The position numbers were made by a program, and so were the translations under genes. A stretch of 64,000 bases of DNA from NCBI RefSeq assembly GCF_030767025.1, contig NZ_JASITE010000004.1, forward strand, positions 434,001-498,000, read 5' to 3'. The notes beneath the pieces are model-generated. The model made no database searches and was not told the DNA's origin. It saw only the letters and a list, made by a program, of their open reading frames with translations. This stretch comes from Nocardia sp. CC227C (GTDB taxonomy: Bacteria > Actinomycetota > Actinomycetes > Mycobacteriales > Mycobacteriaceae). Shown piece by piece: positions 50,554 to 60,570 of the stretch; the first letter of the stretch is position 1; each line of letters opens with the position of its first letter.

Positions 50554-51240
50554 CTACGGAGGGGTTTCGCGCAGCACGTAGCCGACGCCGCGCACGGTGT
50601 GGATGAGTCGCGGCTCACCATCGGCCTCGGTCTTGCGGCGCAGATATCCGATGTACACCTCGAGTGCGTTGCCGGAGGTGGGAAAGTCGTACCCCCACAC
50701 CTCCTCCAGGATGCGACTGCGCGTCAGCACACGCCGAGGATTCGCCATCAGCATTTCCAACAGTGAGAATTCGGTACGTGTGAGCGAGATCTGTCGTTCA
50801 CCGCGCCACACCTCCCGGGTAACCGGATCCAGCGACAAATCAGCGAACTTCATCGTCTCCGAGGAATCCGCCGCATCGGCGGTGGTGCGGCGCAGTAGTG
50901 CGCGCAGTCGCGCGAGCAGTTCCTCGAGTGCGAAGGGCTTGGGCAGATAATCGTCCGCGCCCGCGTCGAGACCGGCCACTCGCTCCGATACCGAATCCCG
51001 CGCGGTGAGTACCAGAATCGGCAGATCGTCGCCCGTGCTGCGCAGGCGGCGGCACACCTCGAGGCCGTCCAGCCTGGGCATCATCACATCCAGCACCAGG
51101 GCGTCCGGGCGCTGTCCGACCACCTTGTCCAGGGCGTCGACGCCGTCGACGGCGAGGTCGACGGTGTAGCCGTTGAAGGTCAGCGAACGCCGCAGCGATT
51201 CGCGAACCGCGCGGTCGTCGTCGACTACCAGAATGCGCAT
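50554..51240 (-). CDS. mprA: MprA OmpR-type response regulator
   Basis: 228 aa from the ATG at 51240. Receiver: [20 protein letters not shown], phospho-Asp in [17 protein letters not shown] (~48), Thr in ILVLTARDS, Lys in [12 protein letters not shown]. OmpR winged [23 protein letters not shown], then [20 protein letters not shown]. The repeats at 51264 immediately upstream suggest autoregulation. The 330-bp gap from 51241 to 51570 has no other gene. Confidence 0.95.
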   Translation of the reverse strand: MRILVVDDDRAVRESLRRSLTFNGYTVDLAVDGVDALDKVVGQRPDALVLDVMMPRLDGLEVCRRLRSTGDDLPILVLTARDSVSERVAGLDAGADDYLPKPFALEELLARLRALLRRTTADAADSSETMKFADLSLDPVTREVWRGERQISLTRTEFSLLEMLMANPRRVLTRSRILEEVWGYDFPTSGNALEVYIGYLRRKTEADGEPRLIHTVRGVGYVLRETPP

Positions 51241-51263
51241 GGCCTCCAGTCTGACCGCAGCGA

Positions 51264-51280
51264 CTGAGAGGTGACTGAGA
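51264..51280. promoter_or_regulatory. MprA-box-like direct repeat before mprA
   Basis: CTGAGA at 51264 and 51275, same 11-bp spacing as before htrA, 24-40 bp upstream of the mprA start. The longer match is GACTGAGAGGTGACTGAGAA against GGCTGAGAGCGGACTGAGAT. A shared regulator, most simply MprA itself, would bind both. Confidence 0.7.
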
Positions 51281-51570
51281 AGGCGGCATCCGACACGCCG
51301 AGTGACACCATGGAGTGACCTGCGTCTTTCTATTCGACAGTGATGCGTGTCGGCTCTGGCGTGCGAATGTGAATTCGAAAGATGTTGCGCCCAGCTACTT
51401 TCGGAGTCGGTCACGACGAGTCGTCCGAATTGCCGATACACACTTCTCGCGGTATGTTGCGTGCCGTAAAAGAAGACCCTTAGTTGGTTCCGCGCGGGTT
51501 GAACCCCACATCCGTACAACCGCATACGACCCCGGGGTCCACTCGTGAAAGCGGAGGCGACGGAAACGGG

Positions 51571-54500
51571 ATGGAAGCTGCACCCCGGTCCTGGCAATTC
51601 AGCCTGTCCAACTGGCCCGTCACTCGCAAGGTCGGCATCGTACTGGTGCTACCGGTGCTCCTAGCCTCGACCTTCGCGGTGCTGCGCATCAACGGCGAAT
51701 TGCAGACCATCAACCAACTGAGCACCGGCACCGAACAGGCCGTGGTCTTCGACCCCACCATCAAGTTCGAGTCCGCCACACAGGAACTCGCGGTCGCCGC
51801 CATCACCGGATTCGGCAATCCGGCGGCCGACCCCGTCATCGACACCGCCACCACCAAGTTCGACCAGGCCGCGGCCGACCTGGAGACGGTGCTGCGCACC
51901 GCCAAGCCCGGCGCCGCCGTCACGGACGAACTGACCCAGACTCTCGCCATCGCCCGCAGCATGCGCAATTCGCTGCGCACCGGTTCGGCGCAGGCCATCG
52001 GCGAACAGGCCGACACCGTCTCGGGCAAGATCCAGAACGCGCTGTCGACCTCGCAATCCGTCGCCGACCTCCGGGTGCAGCAGCTGTTCCTGCAAATGGG
52101 CACCGTGATGACCGCGAACCGCCTGCTCACGCAGGAGCGCATCATGCTCGCGACGCCGGGCGCGGGCACCAACCCGGCGCTGCGGACCCGACTGCTCACC
52201 GCCATCGGCGCCGAGGTCACCATGCTCGAGGTGTACCGCGGCATGCAGCCCGAGCAGGCCGCCGCCTACACCACGCTCAAGGATGCCGCGCAGGCCCGCA
52301 TCGGCATCCTCATGCAGAACGTGTCCGACCCCATGGCCGTACCGGCCATGACGGAATCCATCAACACCAGCGTCGATGCCTACCATCGCGAGTCCACCGG
52401 CCTCGCCGCCGCTCTCGATGAGAATCTCGCCGCCCTGAGCACCGAGGCCCGCAACAACGTACTGCGTGACACCTCGATCGTCATCGGCATGCTGCTGGCC
52501 GGCCTGGCCATCGCGCTCGTGGTGGCGCGCTCGCTGGTCGTCCCGGTCCGCCGCCTGCGGCGCGACGCCCTCCAGGTCGCCCACATCGACCTGCCGCAGG
52601 AACTCGAGGTGGTGCGCTCCGGCGGCACCACACCCGAGATCAATCCGGTCGACGTGCACACCACCGAGGAGATCGGCCAGCTGGCCCGCGCCGTCGACGA
52701 CATCCACGCCCAGGCGCTGCACCTGGCCGGTGAACAGGCGCGACTGCGCCTGCAGATCGGCAATATGTTCGAAACCCTGTCCCGCCGCAGCCAATCGCTG
52801 GTGGAACAGCAGCTCAATCTGATCGAGGAACTGGAACGCGACGAGGACGACTCCGAGCGGCTGCAATCGCTGTTCCGCCTGGACCACCTCGCCACCCGCA
52901 TGCGCCGCAACGGCGACAACCTGCTGGTGCTCGCCGGTACCGCGCTGCGCCGCGGCCATCTGCCGCCGGTGCCGCTGTCGGACATGCTGTGGTCGTCGGT
53001 CTCCCAGGTGGAGGACTACCAGCGCGTCGAGATCGGCACCGTGCCAGACGGCATCGTCGCCGGTGAGCCCGCGGTCGACATCGAACACCTGCTGGCCGAG
53101 CTCATCGACAACGCGCTGCGCTACTCGCCGCCCTCGACCCCGGTGGCGGTGTCGGTGGCGCGGGCCGTGGACGGCGGCTACCTGATCGAGATCACCGACC
53201 GCGGCCTCGGCATGAACGCCGAGGATCTGCAATCCATCAACGACCGGCTCGCCTCCGGCGGTGAGGTCAATGTCGAGACCGCGCGCCGCATGGGCCTTTT
53301 CGTGGTCGGCCGCCTGGCCAAGCGGCACAACATCACGGTCAGCCTGCGCCGCACCTCCGCCATGGTGGCGCAGCCGGGCATCACCGCGAGCGTGCACCTG
53401 CCGGGCAGCCTGGTCTCGCCCGCGCCGGAACGCAACGACAGCAGCACCGGCAGCTACCCGCTCACCGGGACACTGCCGGTGGCGCCCGCGCTGCCGCTGC
53501 ATCCGCAGAGCCAGCCCGCGGCACTGAACACCCAGTTCACGAACCTGAGTTCGCCGATAACCCCGCCCGCGACCCCGGCGATCGCACCGCCCCGGCTCAT
53601 GCCGGTGCCGAATCCGCCGGAGTCCACACCGCGATTCGGGGTCACCAGTTCCGGCCTGCCGCAGCGGCGTCCGCCCGCCAGCGAACCGGTCGAACCGCCA
53701 CCGAGCGACACGCCGCGGGAGGTTCCGGCCGAGCCGACCCCGGTGGACTTCTGGGGCGAGAACAGGGAGTGGGACAACAACGAGACCCAGCAGTACCAGG
53801 CCAGCGATGTCGAGGCCTGGGGACTCGCCCACGGCGGCGGCCGCAACCAGCCCGCGCCCGGCTCCGCGGCACCGACCGGTGGCGGCCAGGACTTCAACGG
53901 GCAGGATTTCAATGGTCAGGACGCCACCGGGCAGGGCCTGAGCGGGCAGGGCCGCAACGGTCAGGGCTTCAACGGTTTCGAGAACGCCGACAGCGGCCGG
54001 AACGGCGTCCGGGACAACGGCTTCGCACCGGCCCGCCCGTCCGCCGCCGGTGACGACGGTTTCGCGGGTGGCGGCAACGGCACCGCCACTCCTGGCAATG
54101 GTTTCGTCACCCTCGGCGGCAACGGCCGTGACAATGGTGGCAATGGCACCAACGGCAGCGACGATACGAGCGGCAGCGGCACGGAGGACACCGGCCGCGA
54201 CAGCGTCGTCGGTACCGTCGGCAACGGTTCCGCGACCGGCGGCACCGGCTCATCCGGCGGCGGTGCCGATCCCGGTTCCCCGCGGCCGAATGCCGTCGGC
54301 GCACCGAACGCCGCAACCCCGAACGCCGCAACCCCGAACGCCGCGTCCCCGAACGCAAACGGTGCCGCCGAGCGCCCGCCCGCCGCGCCGCGGCCGCCCG
54401 CGCCCGCTCAGGCGCTGCGTCCGGTCGGCGAGGCGCCCACGCCCATCTACCAGCGCATGGTGTCGGAGTGGCTGGTCGAACCGGCGGTCGGCGGACAGAC

Positions 54501-54777
54501 CGGGGCCGCGTGGACCTCGTCCTCGGACGCCGGATGGGCCGCCGCCGAACAGGCCATGGAACCGGCGGTCGGCGGGAAGACGCAGGGCGGCCTGCCGATT
54601 CGCCGCCCGGGCGCCCAGCTGGTCCCCGGCGCGGCGGTACCCGCGGACGAAGAGGGCGCACGGAATCCGGAAGAGATTCGTCACAGCTTGACCAGGCATC
54701 TGAGCGGGGTTCTCAGTGGACGGGCAGACGCCCAGCACAAAGACGGAGCCCCATACAACGACGGAGGGCATGCATGA
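51571..54777 (+). CDS. cvnA: Conservon sensor CvnA-like histidine kinase
   Basis: 1068 aa from the ATG at 51571 (in-frame TTGs at 51484 and 51499 are possible). TM1 (about 21-37, [15 protein letters not shown]) and TM2 (about 301-323, [20 protein letters not shown]) flank a nitrate-type sensor region, then HAMP. The HATPase domain (about 505-610) has [20 protein letters not shown] and [18 protein letters not shown], but I see no canonical H-box phospho-acceptor. The last 430 residues are low-complexity ([36 protein letters not shown]) before a conserved-looking end ([20 protein letters not shown]). First gene of cvnABCD. Confidence 0.93.
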   Translation: MEAAPRSWQFSLSNWPVTRKVGIVLVLPVLLASTFAVLRINGELQTINQLSTGTEQAVVFDPTIKFESATQELAVAAITGFGNPAADPVIDTATTKFDQAAADLETVLRTAKPGAAVTDELTQTLAIARSMRNSLRTGSAQAIGEQADTVSGKIQNALSTSQSVADLRVQQLFLQMGTVMTANRLLTQERIMLATPGAGTNPALRTRLLTAIGAEVTMLEVYRGMQPEQAAAYTTLKDAAQARIGILMQNVSDPMAVPAMTESINTSVDAYHRESTGLAAALDENLAALSTEARNNVLRDTSIVIGMLLAGLAIALVVARSLVVPVRRLRRDALQVAHIDLPQELEVVRSGGTTPEINPVDVHTTEEIGQLARAVDDIHAQALHLAGEQARLRLQIGNMFETLSRRSQSLVEQQLNLIEELERDEDDSERLQSLFRLDHLATRMRRNGDNLLVLAGTALRRGHLPPVPLSDMLWSSVSQVEDYQRVEIGTVPDGIVAGEPAVDIEHLLAELIDNALRYSPPSTPVAVSVARAVDGGYLIEITDRGLGMNAEDLQSINDRLASGGEVNVETARRMGLFVVGRLAKRHNITVSLRRTSAMVAQPGITASVHLPGSLVSPAPERNDSSTGSYPLTGTLPVAPALPLHPQSQPAALNTQFTNLSSPITPPATPAIAPPRLMPVPNPPESTPRFGVTSSGLPQRRPPASEPVEPPPSDTPREVPAEPTPVDFWGENREWDNNETQQYQASDVEAWGLAHGGGRNQPAPGSAAPTGGGQDFNGQDFNGQDATGQGLSGQGRNGQGFNGFENADSGRNGVRDNGFAPARPSAAGDDGFAGGGNGTATPGNGFVTLGGNGRDNGGNGTNGSDDTSGSGTEDTGRDSVVGTVGNGSATGGTGSSGGGADPGSPRPNAVGAPNAATPNAATPNAASPNANGAAERPPAAPRPPAPAQALRPVGEAPTPIYQRMVSEWLVEPAVGGQTGAAWTSSSDAGWAAAEQAMEPAVGGKTQGGLPIRRPGAQLVPGAAVPADEEGARNPEEIRHSLTRHLSGVLSGRADAQHKDGAPYNDGGHA

Positions 54778-55181
54778 CCGAACAGCGCACCACAACCGAT
54801 GAGAATCTGAACTGGCTGGTCACCCGGTTCACCCGGGAGGTGCCCGGGGTCTCGCACGCCGTTCTGGTTTCCGCCGACGGTCTGCTCCAGGCCACCAGTC
54901 CGCACCTGCCCAACGACCGCGCCGAGCAGCTGGCGGCCGTCACCGCCGGTCTGGCCAGCCTGTCGGCCGGGGCGGCCCAGCTGTTCGACGGCGGCAAGGT
55001 GATGCAGTCCATCGTCGAGATGCAGCGCGGCTACCTGCTCGTCATGAGTGTCGGCAATGGTTCGCACCTGGCGGTGCTGGCCAACAAGCAGCACGACATC
55101 GGACGCATCGGCTACGAGATGGCGCTACTGGTAGACCGCGTCGGGTCCGTGGTGCAGGCCACCGCCCGCCAGACCGCGTGA
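54774..55181 (+). CDS. cvnB: CvnB-like Roadblock/LC7 protein
   Basis: 135 aa, ATG overlapping the cvnA stop (ATGA). A single Roadblock/LC7 domain ([20 protein letters not shown], then [20 protein letters not shown], then [20 protein letters not shown]). Such proteins regulate small GTPases; in conservons it partners the CvnD GTPase. Confidence 0.94.
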   Translation: MTEQRTTTDENLNWLVTRFTREVPGVSHAVLVSADGLLQATSPHLPNDRAEQLAAVTAGLASLSAGAAQLFDGGKVMQSIVEMQRGYLLVMSVGNGSHLAVLANKQHDIGRIGYEMALLVDRVGSVVQATARQTA

Positions 55182-55194
55182 TCGGCCACCGCAC

Positions 55195-55569
55195 ATGTCC
55201 GCACCGAACGGCGCCGGCGCCGGCCGGCCAACATCGCGTGTCCGCCCATACGCACTGACCTCCGGCCGCACCGAGCCGGCGGTCGAGCTGCCACTGGAGG
55301 CGGTCGTCGAGACCCTCTCCTACACTGCCCATTTCGACTGGCCGGCGGGCGACATCCGGACCGAGATCCTGCGTCTCGGCACGGCCCGGCTCTCGGTGGC
55401 CGAGATCGCCGCGCACCTGCAGCGGCCACTGGGCATGGTACGTGTGGTGATCGGTGACCTGGTGGTCGCCGGAACATTGCGCGTGCATTCGACTCTGAGC
55501 GATCAGGCGACCTTCGACGAACGCCGATCTTTGATGGAGAGGACCCTGCATGGACTCCGGGCGCTTTGA
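55195..55569 (+). CDS. cvnC: CvnC-like DUF742 protein
   Basis: 124 aa. DUF742 signatures: SRVRPYALTSGRTEPAVELP, then LGTARLSVAEIAAHLQRPLG, then MVRVVIGDLVVAGTLRVHST, giving a winged-helix-like fold. It overlaps cvnD by 20 bp. Third component of the conservon complex. Confidence 0.94.
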   Translation: MSAPNGAGAGRPTSRVRPYALTSGRTEPAVELPLEAVVETLSYTAHFDWPAGDIRTEILRLGTARLSVAEIAAHLQRPLGMVRVVIGDLVVAGTLRVHSTLSDQATFDERRSLMERTLHGLRAL

Positions 55570-56230
55570 CGCCGCGCCCTACAACGGCGGACCGCAGCAC
55601 CCGAATACCGGGGCGGCACAGCAGTACCCCCCGCGTCCCGGTGAGGGCGGCGAGTTCCGCACCGCATCGACGAAGATCGTCGTCGCGGGCGGATTCGGTG
55701 CGGGCAAAACGACGTTCGTCGGTGCGGTCTCGGAGATCGTGCCGTTGCGCACCGAGGCCATGGTGACCGGCATGTCCGACGGCGTGGACGACCTCGCCGC
55801 GACGCCGGGCAAGGAAACCACCACGGTCGCGATGGATTTCGGCCGCATCATCCTGCCCGGCAACCTGGTGCTCTACCTGTTCGGCACCCCCGGGCAGCGA
55901 CGATTCTGGTTCATGTGGGACGACCTGGTGCGCGGGGCGATCGGCGCGGTCGTGCTGGTGGACACCCGCCGCATCGAGGACAGCTTCGCCGCCGTCGACT
56001 TCTTCGAGGCCAAGAAACTCCCGTTCCTCGTCGCGGTCAACCGCTTCCCCGACGCGCCCCGCTTCCCGGTGGGTGAGCTCCGCGAAGCGCTCAGCATCCG
56101 GGAGGGGGTGCCGATCGTCGACATCGATGCCCGCGACCCGGGTGAGGTGCGCCGTTCCCTCGCCGCGGTCACGGAGTACGCCATCGAACGCCTCATGGCC
56201 CAGCAGCGCGAAAGCGCCTGGCGCGGTTAG
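55550..56230 (+). CDS. cvnD: CvnD-like small GTPase
   Basis: 226 aa, RBS GGAGAGGA. P-loop KIVVAGGFGAGKTTFVGAVS, switch-2 region YLFGTPGQRRFWFMWDDLVR, and the base-binding-like VAVNRFPDAPRFPVGEL (NRF in place of NKxD). A ~35-aa Pro/Gly N-terminal extension precedes the domain. Ras-like GTPase output of the conservon; with CvnB acting as regulator. Confidence 0.94.
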   Translation: MDSGRFDAAPYNGGPQHPNTGAAQQYPPRPGEGGEFRTASTKIVVAGGFGAGKTTFVGAVSEIVPLRTEAMVTGMSDGVDDLAATPGKETTTVAMDFGRIILPGNLVLYLFGTPGQRRFWFMWDDLVRGAIGAVVLVDTRRIEDSFAAVDFFEAKKLPFLVAVNRFPDAPRFPVGELREALSIREGVPIVDIDARDPGEVRRSLAAVTEYAIERLMAQQRESAWRG

Positions 56231-56299
56231 GCAGCCGCGTCCCGTTGGCAGGCGGGGCGCGAACCGGACAGTCAGAACGAACCTGGGAGTACTTACCGC

Positions 56300-57103
56300 G
56301 TGATCTACTTCGCAATGGGCTACTGGATCATCGCGCTGGCGTTGATCGTGTCGGCTTCGGGGGCGGCAGTCGGCCTGGCCTGCATCCGGCAGTCCACCAA
56401 ATCGGTGACCGCACGGTTCCGGTTCGTGTGGTTGTTCGTGGCGGCCTGCTCCATCGGCGGCGTCGGCGTCGCCATGCCGATCTTCGTCTCCATGCTGGGC
56501 GTGGGGGCGCACGGCAGTCCGGTGCGCTACGACAGCATGCTGATCGCGGTCTTCTCGGCGCTGTCGGGGACCACCGTGCTGGCCGCGCTCGTCATCGCCG
56601 GGCGCACCCTGAACCGGGTGCGGCTGGGGATCGGGGCGGTGGTGATGGGCGCCGGTCTCGGCTCCATGGAACTGGTCGTGCTGTTGTCGGTACACGTCCA
56701 AGGCGAGGTGGAGCACAATGTGCTGTCGATCATCGCCGTCTACGCCATCGCGCTGGTGCTGGCGGTGGCGGTGCTGTGGTTCAGTCTCACCGTGCGCTCG
56801 TCGCTGCTGATGCTGGGCGCCGCCGTCGGATGGGCACTGGTCGTGGCGGGTATGCACTACACCGGTCTGGTCGGCGTCAGCTTCGATGTCGACCATGCGG
56901 CTCCGACCCCGGAGGGTGTCGACCTGTTCAGTTTCTTCGTGCCGTTCTTCATCATCGGCTCACTCGCGCTGGCGATTCCGATCACGGCCATTCTGGTCGC
57001 CCCGGACCGTCGGGAATCCGGCGCGGTGCCCGCCCGGGCACCCGTCGGTGGCTCGCGCCGGCCGGGCGCGGCGGCCGACCGCGTCCCGGAAGCGGTGCGC
57101 TGA
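56300..57103 (+). CDS. MHYT-type membrane protein with degenerate repeats
   Basis: 267 aa, GTG at 56300 (GGGAG upstream). Seven or so TM helices as in the MHYT sensor domain, but only the third signature is intact (VAGMHYTGLVGVSF). The first reads GVGVAMPIFVSMLGVGAH and the second GAGLGSMELVVLLSVHV, with the His/Tyr lost. MHYT domains are thought to bind a metal through repeated M-H-Y residues; with two sets missing, metal sensing is doubtful. No output domain is fused. It directly follows the conservon. Confidence 0.75.
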   Translation: MIYFAMGYWIIALALIVSASGAAVGLACIRQSTKSVTARFRFVWLFVAACSIGGVGVAMPIFVSMLGVGAHGSPVRYDSMLIAVFSALSGTTVLAALVIAGRTLNRVRLGIGAVVMGAGLGSMELVVLLSVHVQGEVEHNVLSIIAVYAIALVLAVAVLWFSLTVRSSLLMLGAAVGWALVVAGMHYTGLVGVSFDVDHAAPTPEGVDLFSFFVPFFIIGSLALAIPITAILVAPDRRESGAVPARAPVGGSRRPGAAADRVPEAVR

Positions 57104-57260
57104 ACCGACCTCCGACCTCGCCCGGACACGTCGTGCGGGGCCGCGGGTCACCCGGCCGGGTCGGCGGCTCACCGACGACCCGGAGCGGAGCGGTATTCCC
57201 GAACTGACCGATTTCCGGATGCACGGGCGGCGGCGCGTCTCGCGAATTACAGTGGGAAGC

Positions 57261-58262
57261 ATGCGTTTCGGGCTGGACTACGCAGGAGGTCGGCCCGGTG
57301 GTGCCGCGATCCGGGCCGCGGGTTTCGATTTCGTCGTCCGCTACCTCTCCGACGGCGGCCCCACCCTGCCCGGCAAGCTGCTCACCCCCGCCGAAGCCGA
57401 CGACCTGCGCGCGCACGATGTTTCGATCGTCTCCAACTGGGAGACCTACGCCACCCGCATGCTCGACGGCTACGGCGCGGGCGTCACCGACGCACGGGCC
57501 GCGCTGGCGCAGGTGCTGCGCTGCGGCGGCCGCCGCGACCGGCCCATCTACTTCTCCGTGGACTTCGACGCCACCCCGCAGCAGCAGGCGCCCATCAATG
57601 CCTACCTCGATGGCGCGGCCAGTGTGCTCGGCCGCGAGAACACCGGGATCTACGGCGGCTACTGGCCGATCAGCCGAGCCCTGGACACGGGTACCGCCAC
57701 CTGGGCCTGGCAGACGGTGGCCTGGTCGGGCAACAACCTCGAACCGCGGCGGCACATCCTGCAGCACGCCACCCAGGTGGACGTGAACGGCGTGCGCTGC
57801 GATGTGAACACCACCGACCGAGCCGATTTCGGCCAATGGGACTTCGAACAGGAGGATGCGGATTTGACACCCGAACAGGAGGCGATTCTGCGCGACGTGC
57901 AGGTCCAGTTGCGGGGTCCGGGCCTGTCCGGGTGGCCGCAGCTGGGCACCGATCCGGAGGGTCGGTACCGCACCGTGGTGGACGGCCTCGCCGCCGCGCT
58001 GGATCACATCGACGAGTTGCGCACGGAGATCAGCGAACTGGAGGCGACCACCGCGGAGCTGGCCAAGGAGGTGGAGCGACTGTCCGGTCCGCACTGGCCG
58101 TGGCCGTTCTCCCTCATCGAGGGTCCGGCCACCGCGGTCGGCAATCGAATCGAGCAGCTACTTCCGGATCTGCCGCTGCCCGGCTGGGGCGACGACGATG
58201 ACCGGCGAACGGTACCGGGCGCGGAGAACAGCGCCGCGGAAGCACCGGAAAAACGGCCCTGA
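57261..58262 (+). CDS. DUF1906 glycoside-hydrolase-like protein
   Basis: 333 aa from the ATG at 57261. A TIM-barrel-like DUF1906 domain (about 1-205): MRFGLDYAGGRPGGAAIRAA, then FDFVVRYLSDGG, SNWETYATRMLDGYGAGV, IYFSVDFDATPQQQAPINAY, IYGGYWPISRAL, and a Trp-rich QTVAWSGNNLEPRR. The Asp residues in GLDYA and SVDFDA are at the expected active-site positions. A coiled-coil (IDELRTEISELEATTAELAK) follows. It resembles Rv2525c-like proteins, but I see no Tat signal. Confidence 0.8.
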   Translation: MRFGLDYAGGRPGGAAIRAAGFDFVVRYLSDGGPTLPGKLLTPAEADDLRAHDVSIVSNWETYATRMLDGYGAGVTDARAALAQVLRCGGRRDRPIYFSVDFDATPQQQAPINAYLDGAASVLGRENTGIYGGYWPISRALDTGTATWAWQTVAWSGNNLEPRRHILQHATQVDVNGVRCDVNTTDRADFGQWDFEQEDADLTPEQEAILRDVQVQLRGPGLSGWPQLGTDPEGRYRTVVDGLAAALDHIDELRTEISELEATTAELAKEVERLSGPHWPWPFSLIEGPATAVGNRIEQLLPDLPLPGWGDDDDRRTVPGAENSAAEAPEKRP

Positions 58263-58273
58263 ACTGGCGATGA

Positions 58274-58303
58274 GCGGGTTCCCCGGCAATCCGGAGAACC
58301 CGC
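58274..58303. terminator. Hairpin terminator after the DUF1906 gene
   Basis: GCGGGTTC-c-CCGG, CAAT loop, CCGG-a-GAACCCGC: 8 bp plus 4 bp stem with one mismatch, 12 bp after the stop at 58262. Confidence 0.7.
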
Positions 58304-58553
58304 CCTCGGCCACGAGGATACCGACGCGAGGCCACGAGTTCATCACTTCCCGAGGACAATTCTGTTCCGCACTCCGTGAATCAAGCGCGCGGTGGAAAGC
58401 CGTTTGCCGCCCGTGTACACGTGCTACCGGTCGGGTACCGAGACGATATCGGGCGTTCCCGACGAGTTACCCTCGCCGTACGAAATCACTCGTCATCGAA
58501 GGAATGGCGCACCTGGAGCGCTTCGGCCGACGCCGCGCTGAACCGCAGGCACT

Positions 58554-58588
58554 GAAGGCGTCGAACCGCACCGCGGTTCGACGCCTTC
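58554..58588. terminator. Strong hairpin terminator of the rpmF operon
   Basis: GAAGGCGTCGAACCGC with GCGGTTCGACGCCTTC, 16-bp perfect stem and ACC loop, about 100 bp beyond the rpmF stop on the minus strand. The region 58304-58553 holds no ORF I can support. Confidence 0.85.
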
Positions 58589-58650
58589 GGCTTTCGGCCC
58601 CTGCCCGGACCGTCGGCTTGTTCCGGTCTATCGGGACATCCGGGCATTCC

Positions 58651-58675
58651 GTATCAGTGATACGCGTCGCGTATC
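58651..58675. promoter_or_regulatory. Overlapping GTATC palindromes
   Basis: GTATCAGTGATAC (58651-58663) and GATACGCG-T-CGCGTATC (58659-58675) share the middle GATAC, giving three GTATC/GATAC half-sites between the rpmF stop and its terminator. It looks like a cluster of operator half-sites, yet no promoter is evident there. Confidence 0.35.
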
Positions 58676-58685
58676 GATCGGTCGC

Positions 58686-58859
58686 TCAGGGCTTGTCGAG
58701 ATCGATCAGGCCGCGGCGCACGGCGGCCAGGAGTCGGCGCGGTACCTTGTGCACCACGCCGTTCACCGTCACGGGCACCAGATCCGGCGGCGTCGCCTTC
58801 CACTGTGACCGTCGGCTGCGGGTATTGGACCGCGACATCCTCCGCTTCGGAACCGCCAT
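58686..58859 (-). CDS. rpmF: Ribosomal protein L32, Cys-free form
   Basis: 57 aa from the ATG at 58859; the upstream in-frame extension lies inside rpmE2. [20 protein letters not shown] is the L32 N-terminus, and the protein has no Cys, unlike zinc-binding C+ forms. It follows rpmE2 by one base and belongs to the mrf-rpmE2-rpmF operon on the minus strand, likely controlled by Zur. Confidence 0.93.
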   Translation of the reverse strand: MAVPKRRMSRSNTRSRRSQWKATPPDLVPVTVNGVVHKVPRRLLAAVRRGLIDLDKP

Positions 58860-58860
58860 C

Positions 58861-59139
58861 TCAGTTCTCCTCTCCCTGGGCCCCGCCCGCGCGACGACGC
58901 CTGCCGTAGCGGCGCTCGAACTTCTCCACGCGTCCGGCGGTGTCCAGCAGACGCTGCGCACCGGTCCAGAACGGATGCGAGTCGGAGGTCACGTCGACCA
59001 CGAGCAGCGGATAGGTGTTGCCGTCCTCCCACTCCACGGTCCGGTCCGAGGTGGCGGTGGAGCGGGTGAGGAACTGCTTGCCGGTGTTGTTGTCCCGGAA
59101 GACCACGGGGTGGTAGTCCGGGTGGATACCTGGCTTCAT
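58861..59139 (-). CDS. rpmE2: Ribosomal protein L31 type B (zinc-independent)
   Basis: 92 aa. [40 protein letters not shown], then [20 protein letters not shown] typical of L31B with no Cys. The C-terminal basic [11 protein letters not shown] is common. RBS AAAGG lies inside the mrf 3' end. Replaces zinc-binding L31 during zinc starvation. Confidence 0.95.
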   Translation of the reverse strand: MKPGIHPDYHPVVFRDNNTGKQFLTRSTATSDRTVEWEDGNTYPLLVVDVTSDSHPFWTGAQRLLDTAGRVEKFERRYGRRRRAGGAQGEEN

Positions 59140-59143
59140 CGCA

Positions 59144-60469
59144 TTACCTTTCGTTGGAACGGTTGTCGCCGGTGGCGGGGCCGGACGGTTCGGTGCCGAC
59201 CGAGCGGGTCTCCTCGGTCGCCTCGCACGGATCCTCGTGCCAGTCCCCGAACGGGTCCTCCCACTGCGCGACCCGGTCGGGGGCGCGCCGCACGAGGCGC
59301 AGTTCGTCCTCGTCGACCAGCGCCCAGTGCAGCGCCTCGCGGATGGTGTTCGGCTCGGCGTCGTGGGCGAGGATGACCAGGGAGATGTCCCGGTCGCCGA
59401 AGTCCGGATGCCAGCGCAGCGCCGCCATCGCCGCCCGGTCCGGGTCCGCCTGCGCCCGTTCCGATTCGGTCATGGCGGCCAGCCACTTCCCGGCGCTGCC
59501 GACCCGCAGGCCGCCGCCCGCGGACTCCAGCCACACCACCTCGTCGGGCTGGGTGGCCAGCCAGATCCGTCCGCGCGCGGTGACAACACCCTCGAACAGG
59601 ACATCCAGCGCGGAGTGCAGTCGCTCCGGATGGAAGGGGCGGTCGGTGGCGAATTCGATGAGGGTGACCCCGTGCTCGGTGTCGAGCGGCGGCTCGCCGC
59701 GCAGCAGCGGGGCGTGCGCGCCGAAGCCGCGGCCACGCCGCGCGTCGGCGGGGATCTGGTCGAGCAGGGCGCGCAGATCGGTGCCGGACGCGCCGTCCGG
59801 ATCGGCCACCCACAACACCGGCGCGAGCGGCACCAGCCGGTCGAAGACCGCGGCCAGGCGGGCCTGGTCGAGCTCGTCCACCGCGGCGACCTCGACGGCG
59901 ATGACGGCGTCGGCGAATTCGACCTGGCCGACCGCCAGCTGGGCGACGGTGCGCTCGTCGTCGGTGGTGACGTGGCCGCGGTCGGCGAGGGTGTCGTCAC
60001 CGGTGGCGTCGGCCAGCCAGTCGCGGGCGTCCACACAGGTGAGCACGGCCTCGATCCGCACGCTGCGCCCGGCCGGACCGTCCACGCGGCCGTGCACGCC
60101 GGTGACGGTGACATTCTCGATGGCCTGGCAGACCGCCTCGGCCTCGAATGCCGGGTCCAGGGCGAGCACGATGCGGCGCACCGAATCGCGCTGTCCCAGT
60201 AGGCACAGGTAGGGCAGCAGGTCGGCGCGCAGCGTGCAGGAGACACAGCCGTGCGCGAGTTCGAGGATGGTCTCGCTCGCCCGGCCCTCGCTGTGCACGA
60301 TGCGGCGGACCACGCCCTGCCGCAGTTCGCTCAGGTCGTGGCGGACCACGACGGTGCCCGGCTCCGCGAGTTCACCCGCCACCTGGTCGACGCCCGCGGC
60401 GGCACGCCCCGGCAGGCCCGCGACCACGAGCACGGGCTTGCGGTCGTCGTGCATCCCCGGCACCACCAT
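59144..60469 (-). CDS. mrf: Mrf: CobW-family GTPase recruiting ribosome hibernation factor
   Basis: 441 aa from the ATG at 60469; the start is uncertain (GTG 60472 and ATG 60454 also possible). CobW/COG0523-like: [20 protein letters not shown] at the P-loop position lacks the GK(S/T) signature; the metal motif is HGCVSCTLR in place of the usual CxCC; the C-domain ([20 protein letters not shown]) matches CobW_C. In M. smegmatis Mrf recruits the hibernation factor Mpy under zinc depletion, consistent with its operon with rpmE2/rpmF and the Zur-like box upstream. Confidence 0.85.
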   Translation of the reverse strand: MVVPGMHDDRKPVLVVAGLPGRAAAGVDQVAGELAEPGTVVVRHDLSELRQGVVRRIVHSEGRASETILELAHGCVSCTLRADLLPYLCLLGQRDSVRRIVLALDPAFEAEAVCQAIENVTVTGVHGRVDGPAGRSVRIEAVLTCVDARDWLADATGDDTLADRGHVTTDDERTVAQLAVGQVEFADAVIAVEVAAVDELDQARLAAVFDRLVPLAPVLWVADPDGASGTDLRALLDQIPADARRGRGFGAHAPLLRGEPPLDTEHGVTLIEFATDRPFHPERLHSALDVLFEGVVTARGRIWLATQPDEVVWLESAGGGLRVGSAGKWLAAMTESERAQADPDRAAMAALRWHPDFGDRDISLVILAHDAEPNTIREALHWALVDEDELRLVRRAPDRVAQWEDPFGDWHEDPCEATEETRSVGTEPSGPATGDNRSNER

Positions 60470-60478
60470 CACCTCTTC

Positions 60479-60494
60479 CGATAACGATTTTCAT
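60479..60494. promoter_or_regulatory. Zur-box-like site for the mrf operon
   Basis: CGATAACGATTTTCAT just before the mrf start. It differs from the second box at 60534 by two bases over 16. The core ATAACGATTxTCA type is that of actinobacterial Zur operators. It lies on the side of the mrf-rpmE2-rpmF operon. Confidence 0.75.
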
Positions 60495-60533
60495 TTACCG
60501 GAAGGTAACGGTACATTGTCCGACAGGCATTGT

Positions 60534-60549
60534 CGAAAACGATTGTCAT
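60534..60549. promoter_or_regulatory. Zur-box-like site for the rpmB2 operon
   Basis: CGAAAACGATTGTCAT, 22 bp before rpmB2 start (60571). Paired with the box at 60479 in the same divergent region; one box near each operon suggests both are repressed by Zur when zinc is sufficient. Confidence 0.75.
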
Positions 60550-60570
60550 CAACGACTGGAAGGGAGTGAC

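Noticed and set aside
58554..58588. A tRNA or small RNA gene at the long hairpin
   Set aside because: A single 16-bp stem with a 3-nt loop and no cloverleaf arms fits a terminator only. I found no tRNA or rRNA in the window by eye.
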